Shown: positions 42,115-50,677 of the stretch, one piece after another
Layout of the letters: each line of letters opens with the position of its first letter
Position numbering within the stretch: position 1 is the stretch's first letter
DNA from: RGEC01 sp964475595
GTDB lineage: Bacteria; Bacteroidota; Bacteroidia; NS11-12g; UBA955
Length of the DNA stretch: 64,000 bases
Direction: 5' to 3'
NCBI GenBank assembly: GCA_964475595.1
Contig: CAYYXG010000009.1
Span: 27,145 to 91,144 of the forward strand
Translations under genes and position numbers: made by a program
Notes under the pieces: model-generated
What the model was told of the DNA's origin: nothing
What the model saw: the letters and a program-made list of their open reading frames with translations, nothing else
Databases searched by the model: none

Positions 42115-42372
42115 ATGGCAAGGTCAGTAAAAAAAGGACCCTTTGTAGATTATAAATTGATGCGTAAGGTTACCGTTTTGAATGAAGGTAACAAGAAATC
42201 AGTAGTAAAAACCTGGTCGCGTCGCAGCATGATTCTCCCCGATTTTGTGGGACACACATTTGCTGTGCACAACGGAAACAAATTCATTCCGGTTTATGTG
42301 ACTGAGAATATGGTAGGTCATAAGTTGGGTGAATTTGCTCCAACACGTACTTTCAAAGGTCATAGCAAGTAA
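42115..42372 (+). CDS. rpsS: 30S ribosomal protein S19
   Basis: 85 aa. ARSVKKGPFVDYKLMRKV, then KTWSRRSMILPDFVGHTFAVHNG and the tail KLGEFAPTRTFKGHSK. It binds the 16S 3' domain with S13. Next gene rplV starts 16 nt later. Confidence 0.98.
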   Translation: MARSVKKGPFVDYKLMRKVTVLNEGNKKSVVKTWSRRSMILPDFVGHTFAVHNGNKFIPVYVTENMVGHKLGEFAPTRTFKGHSK

Positions 42373-42388
42373 TACGGAGAGAAACAAA

Positions 42389-42754
42389 ATGGAAGCTAAA
42401 GCAATTTTGAGAAACTGCCCACTATCGCCTCGCAAAATGCGCATGGTAGCCGATTTGGTACGTGGTCAGAAAGTAGAACGTGCACTCAATATACTGCAGT
42501 GGAATCAAAAGCCGGGCTATGCCCTCTTTTTGAGCAAACTAATCCGCAGCGGTGTAGCAAACTGGAGTCAGATTAATTCCGGTGAGAGAATCGAAGACAG
42601 TGATTTGTATGTAAAATCAATTTTGGTAGATGGTGGTGTTACCATGAAGCGTCTCCGCACTGCTCCTCAGGGAAGAGGTTACAGACAGCGTAAACGCAGT
42701 AATCATGTAACTATTACCATTGATACTGTAACAAAAAGTGAGGTAAATAACTAA
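42389..42754 (+). CDS. rplV: 50S ribosomal protein L22
   Basis: 121 aa from the ATG at 42389 (MEAKAILRNCPLSPRKMRMV). A longer reading that begins inside rpsS is in the same frame but has no family support. NILQWNQKPGYALFLSKLIRSG and the tunnel loop KRLRTAPQGRGYRQRKRSNH are typical. 1 nt to rpsC. Confidence 0.97.
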   Translation: MEAKAILRNCPLSPRKMRMVADLVRGQKVERALNILQWNQKPGYALFLSKLIRSGVANWSQINSGERIEDSDLYVKSILVDGGVTMKRLRTAPQGRGYRQRKRSNHVTITIDTVTKSEVNN

Positions 42755-42755
42755 T

Positions 42756-43508
42756 ATGGGACAAAAGGTAAACCCAATAGGATTGCGTCTTGGAATTATA
42801 CGTGGTTGGGATTCTAACTGGTATGGTGGTAAAGACTACGGTGATAAACTGGTAGAAGACGAGAAAATCCGCAAATATCTGCGTGTACGTATTCCTAAAG
42901 GCGGAATAGCAAAAGTGGTAATTGAGCGTACTTTAAAGCGCATCACCATCACTATTCACACATCAAGACCCGGAATTGTTATCGGACGTGGTGGACAGGA
43001 AGTTGATACCATCCGTGAGGAAATTCGCAAGATTACAGGTAAAGATGTTCAGATAAACATTAATGAAATCAAAAGGCCTGAACTTGATGCCCAATTGGTG
43101 GGTGAAAATATTGCACAGCAGATTGAAAACCGTTTTTCCTATAAACGTGCCGTAAAAAATGCCATTCAGAGTAGCATGAAAATGGGAGCTGAAGGGATAA
43201 AGGTTAGAATCAGTGGTCGTTTGAATGGAGGTGAAATTGCTCGTTCTGAAATGTACAAAGATGGACGTACCCCATTGCATACGCTCAGAAGCAACATCGA
43301 TTATGCAATCGTTGAGGCACAAACCGTTTATGGTAAAATCGGTATTAAAGTTTGGCTTTGTCGTGGAGAAATTTATGGTAAGGTTGATCTTGCACCACAA
43401 GTTGACACAGAAAGAAAGCGTGACGGCGGCAGAGGTCGTGATGACAGAGGAAGAGATCGTGACAGAGGCCCTCGTTCAGGCGGAGGAGATCGTCGCAAAC
43501 GCAAATAA
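42756..43508 (+). CDS. rpsC: 30S ribosomal protein S3
   Basis: 250 aa. MGQKVNPIGLRLGIIRGWDS, a KH domain with GRGGQEVDTIREEIRK, and the C-terminal GGEIARSEMYKDGRTPLHTLR. It lines the mRNA entry channel. The last ~30 residues are an added basic/acidic tail rich in Arg, Asp and Gly (RGRDDRGRDRDRGPRSGGG), longer than in E. coli and probably disordered. Confidence 0.98.
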   Translation: MGQKVNPIGLRLGIIRGWDSNWYGGKDYGDKLVEDEKIRKYLRVRIPKGGIAKVVIERTLKRITITIHTSRPGIVIGRGGQEVDTIREEIRKITGKDVQININEIKRPELDAQLVGENIAQQIENRFSYKRAVKNAIQSSMKMGAEGIKVRISGRLNGGEIARSEMYKDGRTPLHTLRSNIDYAIVEAQTVYGKIGIKVWLCRGEIYGKVDLAPQVDTERKRDGGRGRDDRGRDRDRGPRSGGGDRRKRK

Positions 43509-43530
43509 TTTAGATTTAAAGGAATAAACA

Positions 43531-43956
43531 ATGCTTAGCCCAAAAAGAACCAAATATAGAAAGCAGCAGAAAGGCCGTGTTAAAGGTGTTGCCACCCGCG
43601 GACACAGAGTTGATTTCGGTAGTTTCGGACTCAAAAGTCTGGAGCCTCACTGGATTACGGCTCGTCAGATTGAAGCGGCCCGTATTGCATTGACCCGTTA
43701 TCTTAAACGTGAGGGTCAGGTATGGATTCGTATTTTTCCGGACAAGCCGGTAACTAAGAAGCCAGCTGAAGTGCGTATGGGTAAAGGTAAAGGAGCACCA
43801 GAATATTGGGTTGCTACCGTTAAACCTGGTACCATTATGTTTGAAGTAAGTGGTGTTCCGTTGGAAACCGCAAAGGAAGGAATGAGACTGGCCGCCCAAA
43901 AGCTTCCTATAACCACCAAGTTTGTTGTACGCCCTGATTTTGCTGAGGAGGCATAA
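43531..43956 (+). CDS. rplP: 50S ribosomal protein L16
   Basis: 141 aa. MLSPKRTKYRKQQKGRVKGV, EAARIALTRYLKREGQVWIR and RMGKGKGAPEYWVATVKPG. It organises the A-site tRNA corridor. Co-directional, 2 nt before rpmC. Confidence 0.98.
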   Translation: MLSPKRTKYRKQQKGRVKGVATRGHRVDFGSFGLKSLEPHWITARQIEAARIALTRYLKREGQVWIRIFPDKPVTKKPAEVRMGKGKGAPEYWVATVKPGTIMFEVSGVPLETAKEGMRLAAQKLPITTKFVVRPDFAEEA

Positions 43957-43958
43957 AA

Positions 43959-44195
43959 ATGAAAAACGAAGAAATTAAAGGAATGTCAAACAAGGAACTG
44001 GTAACCGCCTATAAAGAAGAACGTATGCGTTATCAAAAGATGAAGTTCCAAAATACAGTTTCTCAGATTGAACAACCCCACAAATTGTCGATTACCCGTA
44101 AAAGCATTGCAAGAATGCTTACCGAATTGAACAATCGCAGGATCCATGCTGAGTTGGCTGCTTACATGAAAAAGAATAACGGAGATAATAACTAA
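43959..44195 (+). CDS. rpmC: 50S ribosomal protein L29
   Basis: 78 aa. The small two-helix protein begins MKNEEIKGMSNKELVTAYKE and contains QIEQPHKLSITRKSIARML. It sits near the tunnel exit beside L23. The stop shares one base with the rpsQ start (TAATG). Confidence 0.96.
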   Translation: MKNEEIKGMSNKELVTAYKEERMRYQKMKFQNTVSQIEQPHKLSITRKSIARMLTELNNRRIHAELAAYMKKNNGDNN

Positions 44196-44455
44196 TGGAA
44201 ATAGCAAGGAATTCACGCAAGGAAATTACCGGCACGGTGACCAGTACCAAGATGGATAAGACCATCGTAGTATCGGTTGTTCGTAACGTGAAACACCCCA
44301 AATACGGTAAGTATTTCAAGAAGACCAAGAAATACACAGCGCACGATGAGTCAAATCAGTGTGGTGAGAATGATATTGTTCGCATCATGGAAACTCGTCC
44401 AATGAGCAAAACCAAACGTTGGAGATTGGTCGAAGTAGTAGAAAAAGCTAAATAA
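44195..44455 (+). CDS. rpsQ: 30S ribosomal protein S17
   Basis: 86 aa. RKEITGTVTSTKMDKTIVVS and HDESNQCGENDIVRIMETRP followed by SKTKRWRLVEVVE: the S17 OB fold. It overlaps rpmC by one base and is 1 nt from rplN. Confidence 0.98.
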   Translation: MEIARNSRKEITGTVTSTKMDKTIVVSVVRNVKHPKYGKYFKKTKKYTAHDESNQCGENDIVRIMETRPMSKTKRWRLVEVVEKAK

Positions 44456-44456
44456 A

Positions 44457-44825
44457 ATGGTACAACAAGAATCAAGACTAAAAGTTGCCGACAACAGTGG
44501 TGCCCGTGAGGTGCTTTGCATTCGAGTGCTCGGTGGATCAGGCCGTCGTTATGCATCTGTAGGAGATAAAATCGTGGTAAGCGTAAAAGATGCTATGCCA
44601 GGTGGTGGTGTGAAAAAAGGTGCCGTTTCTAAGGCAGTTGTTGTTCGCGTTAAAAAAGAAGTTCGTCGTCCTGATGGTTCTTATATTCGTTTCGATGAGA
44701 ACAGCTGTGTTCTTTTGAATGCTTCAGATGAGCCCAGAGGTACCCGTATTTTCGGACCGGTTGCCAGAGAGCTTCGCGACAAACAGTTCATGAAAATCGT
44801 TTCACTTGCACCCGAGGTGCTTTAA
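44457..44825 (+). CDS. rplN: 50S ribosomal protein L14
   Basis: 122 aa. MVQQESRLKVADNSGAREVL, RVLGGSGRRYASVGDKIVVS and the terminal FGPVARELRDKQFMKIVSLA. It contributes to inter-subunit bridges with 16S rRNA. 6 nt to rplX. Confidence 0.98.
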   Translation: MVQQESRLKVADNSGAREVLCIRVLGGSGRRYASVGDKIVVSVKDAMPGGGVKKGAVSKAVVVRVKKEVRRPDGSYIRFDENSCVLLNASDEPRGTRIFGPVARELRDKQFMKIVSLAPEVL

Positions 44826-44831
44826 TCAACA

Positions 44832-45158
44832 TTGAAAGTGTCAAAAGTTAAATTGCATATCAAAAAAGGAGATACTGTTAAAGTTATTTCTGGCGATGAC
44901 AAAGGAAAAACCGGTAAGGTATTGAAAGTTATTGTATCAGATAACCGTGCCCTGGTGGAAGGTTTAAATATCGTAACCAAGCACCGCAAACCAACCGCCC
45001 AAAATACCGGTGGTAAAATAGACAAAGTGGAGGCTCCCATTCATATCTCAAACCTAATGGTGGTGGTAGGTGGAAAGCCTACCCGCATTGGCAGAAAACT
45101 GAATGATGAAGGAAAGCTCCAAAGAGTAGCCCGTAAAACCGGAGAATTTATTAAATAA
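44832..45158 (+). CDS. rplX: 50S ribosomal protein L24
   Basis: 108 aa. The KOW motif KKGDTVKVISGDDKGKTGKV is followed by VEGLNIVTKHRKPT. It is an assembly initiator. The start is not ATG: a TTG at 44832, or a GTG two codons later at 44838, both leave the KOW motif intact. No Shine-Dalgarno decides between them. Confidence 0.96.
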   Translation: MKVSKVKLHIKKGDTVKVISGDDKGKTGKVLKVIVSDNRALVEGLNIVTKHRKPTAQNTGGKIDKVEAPIHISNLMVVVGGKPTRIGRKLNDEGKLQRVARKTGEFIK

Positions 45159-45169
45159 GAATTAAAAAG

Positions 45170-45721
45170 ATGAGTTATAAACCGCTTCTGCAAACACGCT
45201 ACGAAGAAGTTGTTGTGCCGGCTCTTAAAGAGAAATTCGGCTACAAAAATGTAATGGAAATGCCCCGTCTGGTTAAGGTTAGCCTCAATCAAGGTGTAGG
45301 TGCTGCAGTGAATGATAAAAAACTGGTGGATGCCGCTGTTGAAGAAATGACCAAAATTTCTGGTCAAAGAGCCCAAGCCACTTTTTCACGAAAGGCCATT
45401 TCAAACTTTAAATTACGCGAGAATATGCCTATCGGCGCAAGGGTAACCCTTCGTAAAGAGGCTATGTATGATTTTATACACCGCTTAATTAGTATCGCGT
45501 TGCCTCGTGTACGTGATTTTCAGGGTCTTAATGTAAAAGGATTTGATGGGCGTGGAAACTTCAACATGGGTATCACCGAACAGATCATTTTCCCTGAAAT
45601 TGATATTGATAAAGTTAACAGAATCACCGGTATGGATATCACCATCGTTACTACGGCCAAAACAGACGAAGAATGTTTGGAGTTGTTAAAATTGATGGGT
45701 TTCCCCTTTAAAAGTAAATAA
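45170..45721 (+). CDS. rplE: 50S ribosomal protein L5
   Basis: 183 aa. FGYKNVMEMPRLVKVSLNQG, then ISGQRAQATFSRKAISNFKL, and RDFQGLNVKGFDGRGNFNMG. It binds 5S rRNA and bridges to the small-subunit head. 5 nt to rpsN. Confidence 0.98.
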   Translation: MSYKPLLQTRYEEVVVPALKEKFGYKNVMEMPRLVKVSLNQGVGAAVNDKKLVDAAVEEMTKISGQRAQATFSRKAISNFKLRENMPIGARVTLRKEAMYDFIHRLISIALPRVRDFQGLNVKGFDGRGNFNMGITEQIIFPEIDIDKVNRITGMDITIVTTAKTDEECLELLKLMGFPFKSK

Positions 45722-45726
45722 TATAC

Positions 45727-45996
45727 ATGGCAAAAGAATCCATAAAGGCCAGACAGCGTAAGCGTGAAGCACTGGTTGCTCGCTTTGCAGAAAAACGGGC
45801 CGCATTGAAAGCAGAAGGAAATTATGAAGCGTTACAGCGCATTCCAAGAAACGCGTCACCTGTTCGCTTGCGCAATAGATGCAAGCTTACCGGACGTCCA
45901 AGAGGTTATATCCGTACTTTCGGAATATGTCGTAATCAGTTCAGACTGCTGGCCAGCGATGGTAAAATCCCAGGTGTAACTAAATCAAGTTGGTAA
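45727..45996 (+). CDS. rpsN: 30S ribosomal protein S14 (long form)
   Basis: 89 aa. RFAEKRAALKAEGNYEALQR, then LRNRCKLTGRPRGYIRTFGI and CRNQFRLLASDGKIPGVTKS. The long form without the four-Cys zinc ribbon of the short S14 paralogue, so zinc-independent. 19 nt to rpsH. Confidence 0.98.
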   Translation: MAKESIKARQRKREALVARFAEKRAALKAEGNYEALQRIPRNASPVRLRNRCKLTGRPRGYIRTFGICRNQFRLLASDGKIPGVTKSSW

Positions 45997-46015
45997 TTAA
46001 TAAAAAGAAAAAATC

Positions 46016-46414
46016 ATGACCGATCCTATATCAGATTTTCTAACCCGATTGCGCAATGCCATGAAGGCAAAGCACAGAATTGTTGAAATTCCGGCAAGCA
46101 ATCTAAAAAAGGAAATCACCAGAGTTTTGTATGAGAAAGGATATATCCTGAAATACAAATTTGAAGATTCATCCAATAAACAGGGTGTAATAAAAATAGC
46201 CCTTAAATATGACCCTGTTACCAAGGCAAGCGCAATTCGCAATTTGTCCAGAATCAGCACACCGGGTCTGCGCCGCTACGCCAATGTTGATAGCATGCCC
46301 CGCGTACTCAATGGTTTGGGCGTTGCAATTCTTACCACTTCAAAAGGAGTTATGACCGATAAAGAGGCTCGTACTCAGAATGTAGGTGGTGAGGTACTTT
46401 GTTATGTTTCATAA
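46016..46414 (+). CDS. rpsH: 30S ribosomal protein S8
   Basis: 132 aa. MTDPISDFLTRLRNAMKAKH, then KKEITRVLYEKGYI and the C-terminal LGVAILTTSKGVMTDKEART. Binds the central 16S domain; in E. coli it also represses spc, untested here. 22 nt to rplF. Confidence 0.98.
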   Translation: MTDPISDFLTRLRNAMKAKHRIVEIPASNLKKEITRVLYEKGYILKYKFEDSSNKQGVIKIALKYDPVTKASAIRNLSRISTPGLRRYANVDSMPRVLNGLGVAILTTSKGVMTDKEARTQNVGGEVLCYVS

Positions 46415-46436
46415 TTCATCATTCAAATAATATAAA

Positions 46437-46988
46437 ATGTCACGCGTAGGAAAAGCACCCATAAGTATCCCGGCCGGTGTTACCATTACCAACAATAATG
46501 GAAACATCACAGCCAAGGGTCCAAAAGGAGAAGTGTCGCAATTCATCGGAACTGAAATCACTATTGATATCACTGATGGAGTGCTGACAGTAAATCGCCC
46601 AAGCGACAGCAAACAACACAAAGCTCTGCATGGTTTGTACCGTGCATTGCTCCAGAATATGGTTGTTGGTGTAAGCCAGGGTCACACAGTAAAACAGGAA
46701 TTGGTTGGTGTTGGTTACAAAGTTTCCAATCAGGGAAATCTTGTTGACTTTACCCTGGGTTATTCTCACAGAATCATGTTGGAAATCCCACAGGAAATTA
46801 AAGTAACCACAGAAACACTCAAAGGTCAAAATCCTTCCATTACCATGGAATGTGCAGATAAGCAACTTTTGGGACAGATCGCTGCAAAAATTCGGTCTTT
46901 CCGCAAACCTGAGCCATACAAAGGAAAAGGTATCAAGTTTGCCGGTGAGGTATTGAGAAAGAAAGCGGGTAAGTCAGCATCTAAATAA
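46437..46988 (+). CDS. rplF: 50S ribosomal protein L6
   Basis: 183 aa. SRVGKAPISIPAGVTI starts the first of two duplicated domains; LVGVGYKVSNQGNLVDFTLG starts the second. The tail is PEPYKGKGIKFAGEVLRKKA. Located by the sarcin-ricin loop region. 12 nt to rplR. Confidence 0.98.
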   Translation: MSRVGKAPISIPAGVTITNNNGNITAKGPKGEVSQFIGTEITIDITDGVLTVNRPSDSKQHKALHGLYRALLQNMVVGVSQGHTVKQELVGVGYKVSNQGNLVDFTLGYSHRIMLEIPQEIKVTTETLKGQNPSITMECADKQLLGQIAAKIRSFRKPEPYKGKGIKFAGEVLRKKAGKSASK

Positions 46989-47000
46989 AGTTAACTAGTC

Positions 47001-47357
47001 ATGTCAAAATCAGTAGTACAAAGAAGAAGTAAAATTCGCAGCCGTATTCGCGGACGCATTACCGGTACCACCATCAGGCCTCGTCTGAGTGTTTATCGCA
47101 GCAATAAGGATATTTATGCCCAGATCATTGATGATAGCAAGGGTATTACCCTGTGTTCAGCATCGTCATCCGAAGAGGGTATTAAAGATGTGAAAGATAA
47201 CAAGGTTGCTAAATCTGCTTTAGTTGGTAAAAAACTGGCAGAAAAAGCCATGGCCGCCGGTATAAAATCTGTGGTATTTGATCGCGGTGGATATTTGTAT
47301 CATGGTCGTGTAAAAAGCCTGGCAGACGCTGCCCGCGAAGGAGGTCTCGAATTTTAA
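47001..47357 (+). CDS. rplR: 50S ribosomal protein L18
   Basis: 118 aa. RPRLSVYRSNKDIYAQIIDD and FDRGGYLYHGRVKSLADAAR are diagnostic. It binds 5S rRNA along with L5. 20 nt to rpsE. Confidence 0.98.
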   Translation: MSKSVVQRRSKIRSRIRGRITGTTIRPRLSVYRSNKDIYAQIIDDSKGITLCSASSSEEGIKDVKDNKVAKSALVGKKLAEKAMAAGIKSVVFDRGGYLYHGRVKSLADAAREGGLEF

Positions 47358-47377
47358 TTTAATAAGTAGTCATTCAA

Positions 47378-47896
47378 ATGTCTGAAAATATAAATAAGCG
47401 TGTAAGACCCGGTGAGTTAACCCTGACCGAGAAAGTGGTTTCCATTAATCGTGTTGCGAAAGTAACCAAGGGTGGCCGTACCTTCAGTTTCAGTGCCTTG
47501 GTAGTAGTAGGCGATGGAAATGGTGTGGTTGGTCATGGATTGGGTCGTTCTAACGAAGTAATGGATGCCGTTAATAAAGGAATTGAGGATGCCAAGAAAA
47601 ATTTGATCAAGGTTCCTGTTATCAATGGTACCGTTCCACATGAACAAACCGGTAAATTTGGCGGTGGCCGCGTATTTCTTAAACCCGCAGCTCATGGTAC
47701 CGGCGTAATTGCCGGTGGTGCGATGCGTGCAGTATTGGAAAGTGCCGGTGTAACCGATGTATTGGCAAAATCAAAAGGATCCTCTAACCCTCACAATGTG
47801 GTTAAGGCAACCTTTGATGCTCTTACCACAATGAGAGACCCTTATTCGGTAGCCAAAATGAGAAATGTTAACCTTAAAAAAGTCTTTAACGGATAA
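47378..47896 (+). CDS. rpsE: 30S ribosomal protein S5
   Basis: 172 aa. EKVVSINRVAKVTKGGRTFS is the dsRNA-binding-like domain, with GDGNGVVGHGLGRSNEV and the C-terminal GVTDVLAKSKGSSNPHN. It helps decoding accuracy and mRNA unwinding. 4 nt to rpmD. Confidence 0.98.
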   Translation: MSENINKRVRPGELTLTEKVVSINRVAKVTKGGRTFSFSALVVVGDGNGVVGHGLGRSNEVMDAVNKGIEDAKKNLIKVPVINGTVPHEQTGKFGGGRVFLKPAAHGTGVIAGGAMRAVLESAGVTDVLAKSKGSSNPHNVVKATFDALTTMRDPYSVAKMRNVNLKKVFNG

Positions 47897-47900
47897 GATC

Positions 47901-48083
47901 ATGGGAAAAGTAAAAATAACACTGGTGAAGAGTGGTATCGGTTATCCTAAAAACCAAAAAGCTACCCTAAGAGCCCTTGGACTTCGTAAAATTAATGCAT
48001 GTGCTGTTGTTGATCTGAATAATCAAATTCAAGGAATGATCAACACAGTTAACCATCTTATCAAAGTAGAAAACACTAAGTAA
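47901..48083 (+). CDS. rpmD: 50S ribosomal protein L30
   Basis: 60 aa from the ATG at 47901 (MGKVKITLVKSGIGYPKNQK). An upstream in-frame start inside rpsE would add 12 residues with no family counterpart. LGLRKINACAVVDLNNQIQG is typical. 1 nt to rplO. Confidence 0.96.
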   Translation: MGKVKITLVKSGIGYPKNQKATLRALGLRKINACAVVDLNNQIQGMINTVNHLIKVENTK

Positions 48084-48084
48084 C

Positions 48085-48534
48085 ATGAATTTAAGTAATT
48101 TAAAACCTGCAGCAGGTTCTACCAAAAATAGAAAACGTATCGGTCGTGGTGAAGGCTCTGGAAGAGGTGGAACATCCACCAAAGGTCATAAGGGTGCTCA
48201 ATCACGTACCGGTTATTCTAGAAAAATCGGATTTGAAGGTGGTCAAATGCCCCTTCAGCGTAGGATTCCAAAAGGTGGATTTAAAAATATTAACAGGGTG
48301 GAATATGCCGCAATCAATTTGGATGTTCTGCAAGGCCTGTCTGATTCATTAAAAGTGAATAAAATAGACCATGAACTCCTGGTTAAAAAGCACCTTGTCG
48401 GTAAATCTGAAATGGTAAAAATCCTTGGACGTGGTGAATTGAAAGCTGGAATTGAGGTGCATGCGCACAAATTCAGTGATACCGCAAAATCTGCCATTGA
48501 AAAAGCCGGTGGATCAGTTCATCTGATAGCTTGA
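48085..48534 (+). CDS. rplO: 50S ribosomal protein L15
   Basis: 149 aa. LSNLKPAAGSTKNRKRIGRG, then EGSGRGGTSTKGHKGAQSRT, the extended basic arm, and GFEGGQMPLQRRIPKGGFKN. It has a late role in 50S assembly. 4 nt to secY. Confidence 0.98.
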   Translation: MNLSNLKPAAGSTKNRKRIGRGEGSGRGGTSTKGHKGAQSRTGYSRKIGFEGGQMPLQRRIPKGGFKNINRVEYAAINLDVLQGLSDSLKVNKIDHELLVKKHLVGKSEMVKILGRGELKAGIEVHAHKFSDTAKSAIEKAGGSVHLIA

Positions 48535-48538
48535 AACC

Positions 48539-49906
48539 ATGAAAAAACTGATTGAAACCATAAAGCACATCTGGTCCATTGAGGAACTCCGCAGAAGAAT
48601 TTTATATACGTTTCTTCTTCTTTCCGTTTATCGTTTGGGCTCATTTGTAATTCTTCCCGGCATTGACAGTTCAGTGCTAGAAATCAATATGAGCAATCAG
48701 AATAAGAACAACATTCTGGACCTCATTAATACTTTTGCCGGAGGAGCTTGGAACAGGGGCGCAATTTTTGCTCTTGGTATCATGCCGTACATCTCTGCCA
48801 GTATTTTTATGCAGCTTGTTTCTATTGCCATCCCAGCATTTCAAAGAATGCAAAAAGAAGGTGAGGAGGGCAGAAGAAAAATCAATCAGTACACACGCAT
48901 ACTCACTATAGCATTTACAGGCGTTCAAGCTTTCGGATATCTTAATCAGTTTATTGGTAACCCACAGTATCGTGATGCACTTTTGTTCTTAAATAGCGAA
49001 GCAATGTCACAGGGAATGTTCATATTTACGAACGTGATTCTTTTGACAGCAGGCACCATGTTTACCATGTGGATGGGTGAACGTATTACAGACCGTGGTT
49101 TAGGCAATGGTATTTCACTGTTGATTATGGTAGGTATTATAGCCCGTCTCCCCAATGCCTTGTTTTCCGAATTCGCATTCGCAGGTCAGCGGGCAAGTTT
49201 CATTCTCTTCCTAATTGAATTGGTAGTATGGGCTTTAATAATTTTGGGTGTAATATTATTAACTCAGGGAACCAGAAAGATTACCATCAACTATGCAAAG
49301 CGTGTTGTAGGTAATCGCCAGTATGGTGGAGTAAGACAATATCTTCCCATTAAAATTTTAGCTGCCGGTGTAATGCCTATCATTTTTGCCCAGGCCATTT
49401 TGTTTTTGCCAGCTACCATTGCCGGTTTTTATGAGCAGGGGGGAGTTCCTGGTTGGTTGATGAGTTTGACCAATCCCAACAGCTTCGGTCACAATGCACT
49501 CATGGTTACCTTGATTGTTCTCTTCACCTATTTTTATACTGCGATTATTTTTAATCCTGTTCAGATGGCTGATGATATGAAACGTAACAATGGTTTTATT
49601 CCCGGTATTAAACCTGGCAAACAAACTGCCAATTTCATTGATGATATCATCAGTAGAATCACATTGCCGGGCGCCATTTTTATATCACTGGTGGCTGTGT
49701 TGCCTGTGGTAGCGGGAAATCTTGGTGTAAATCAGGAATTTAGCCAGTTTTTTGGTGGGACTAGTCTCCTAATCTTAGTAGGTGTGGTTCTGGACACACT
49801 ACAGCAAATCGATAGCTACTTGCTGATGAGAAAGTACGACGGCCTCATGAGCAGTGGGAGACTGAAAGGACGTTTCACGGGTAATTCACCTCAAGTTGAT
49901 TATTAA
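48539..49906 (+). CDS. secY: Preprotein translocase subunit SecY
   Basis: 455 aa with about ten membrane helices. It forms the SecYEG channel for export of signal-peptide proteins, many of which occur in this window. Key stretches: LPGIDSSVLE (N-terminal periplasmic loop), NTFAGGAWNRGAIFALGIMP (helix 2), ADDMKRNNGFIPGIKPGKQT (cytosolic loop), and GVVLDTLQQIDSYLLMRKYD at the C-terminus. The usual map gene is not between secY and infA; instead a promoter lies in the 33-bp gap. Confidence 0.97.
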   Translation: MKKLIETIKHIWSIEELRRRILYTFLLLSVYRLGSFVILPGIDSSVLEINMSNQNKNNILDLINTFAGGAWNRGAIFALGIMPYISASIFMQLVSIAIPAFQRMQKEGEEGRRKINQYTRILTIAFTGVQAFGYLNQFIGNPQYRDALLFLNSEAMSQGMFIFTNVILLTAGTMFTMWMGERITDRGLGNGISLLIMVGIIARLPNALFSEFAFAGQRASFILFLIELVVWALIILGVILLTQGTRKITINYAKRVVGNRQYGGVRQYLPIKILAAGVMPIIFAQAILFLPATIAGFYEQGGVPGWLMSLTNPNSFGHNALMVTLIVLFTYFYTAIIFNPVQMADDMKRNNGFIPGIKPGKQTANFIDDIISRITLPGAIFISLVAVLPVVAGNLGVNQEFSQFFGGTSLLILVGVVLDTLQQIDSYLLMRKYDGLMSSGRLKGRFTGNSPQVDY

Positions 49907-49926
49907 GAAAAAAAACACTATTTTTG
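49896..49926 (+). promoter_or_regulatory. Internal promoter of the infA-rpmJ-alpha operon
   Basis: TTGA (49896-49899), 19-nt spacer, TATTTTTG (49919-49926), then CAGCCCTTTTG and ATG at 49940. The -33 part overlaps the secY 3' end. It would allow the alpha part (rpsM, rpsK, rpsD, rpoA, rplQ) to be expressed apart from the S10-spc part. Confidence 0.78.
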
Positions 49927-49939
49927 CAGCCCTTTTGAA

Positions 49940-50158
49940 ATGCCAAAGCAAGATGCCATAAAACAAGACGGAGTGATAACAGAAGCATTGTCAAACGCAA
50001 TGTTTCGTGTGAAGCTTCAAAATGGGCATGAAATCATTGCTACCATTTCAGGAAAAATGCGAATGCACTATATCAGAATCCTACCGGGTGATAAAGTACA
50101 AGTGGAGATGTCTCCTTATGACCTTACACGCGGAAGAATATCATACAGATACAAGTAA
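49940..50158 (+). CDS. infA: Translation initiation factor IF-1
   Basis: 72 aa, an S1-like OB fold: KQDGVITEALSNAMFRVKLQ, NGHEIIATISGKMRMHYIRI and LPGDKVQVEMSPYDLTRGRI. It blocks the A site during initiation. It follows its own promoter and precedes rpmJ by 4 nt. Confidence 0.98.
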   Translation: MPKQDAIKQDGVITEALSNAMFRVKLQNGHEIIATISGKMRMHYIRILPGDKVQVEMSPYDLTRGRISYRYK

Positions 50159-50162
50159 AGAC

Positions 50163-50279
50163 ATGAAAGTTAGAACTTCAGTAAAAAAGCGCAGTGTAGA
50201 CTGCAAAATTGTACGCCGCAATGGAAAGGTGTATGTGATTAACAAAAAGAACCCTAAGTATAAACAAAGACAAGGTTAA
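50163..50279 (+). CDS. rpmJ: 50S ribosomal protein L36, zinc-free type
   Basis: 38 aa from the ATG at 50163 (MKVRTSVKKRSVDCKI). The ending NPKYKQRQG is the L36 signature. Of the four zinc ligands in zinc-type L36 (Cys11, Cys14, Cys27, His33), only Cys14 remains; positions 11, 27 and 33 are Ser, Asn and Tyr. So this copy cannot bind zinc in the usual way, as is common in this phylum. 6 nt to rpsM. Confidence 0.95.
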   Translation: MKVRTSVKKRSVDCKIVRRNGKVYVINKKNPKYKQRQG

Positions 50280-50285
50280 CAGACA

Positions 50286-50663
50286 ATGGCCAGGATAGCA
50301 GGTATAGATTTACCCAAAAACAAAAGAGGTGTCATAGGACTTACCTACATATTTGGTATAGGTCCGAGCACAGCAGCTAGAATTTTGGATCACTCCGGAA
50401 TCAGCCGTGACAAAAAAGTGAATGAGTGGGATGACGATGATTTATCCAAGATTCGCGGATTTATCACCAGTAACCTCAAAACGGAGGGAGAATTACGCAG
50501 TGAAACACAATTGAACATCAAACGACTGATGGACATTGGTTGCTACCGTGGTTTGAGGCATCGTAAAGGTCTTCCTGTGCGTGGTCAGCGTACCAGCACC
50601 AATGCACGTACAAGAAAAGGTAAACGTAAAACTGTAGCCGGTAAGAAAAAGGCCACCAAATAA
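50286..50663 (+). CDS. rpsM: 30S ribosomal protein S13
   Basis: 125 aa. ARIAGIDLPKNKRGVIGLTY starts the protein; GCYRGLRHRKGLPVRGQRTS and NARTRKGKRKTVAGKKKATK form the C-terminal arm that contacts P-site tRNA. 14 nt to rpsK. Confidence 0.98.
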   Translation: MARIAGIDLPKNKRGVIGLTYIFGIGPSTAARILDHSGISRDKKVNEWDDDDLSKIRGFITSNLKTEGELRSETQLNIKRLMDIGCYRGLRHRKGLPVRGQRTSTNARTRKGKRKTVAGKKKATK

Positions 50664-50677
50664 TAGATAACAGTTAA

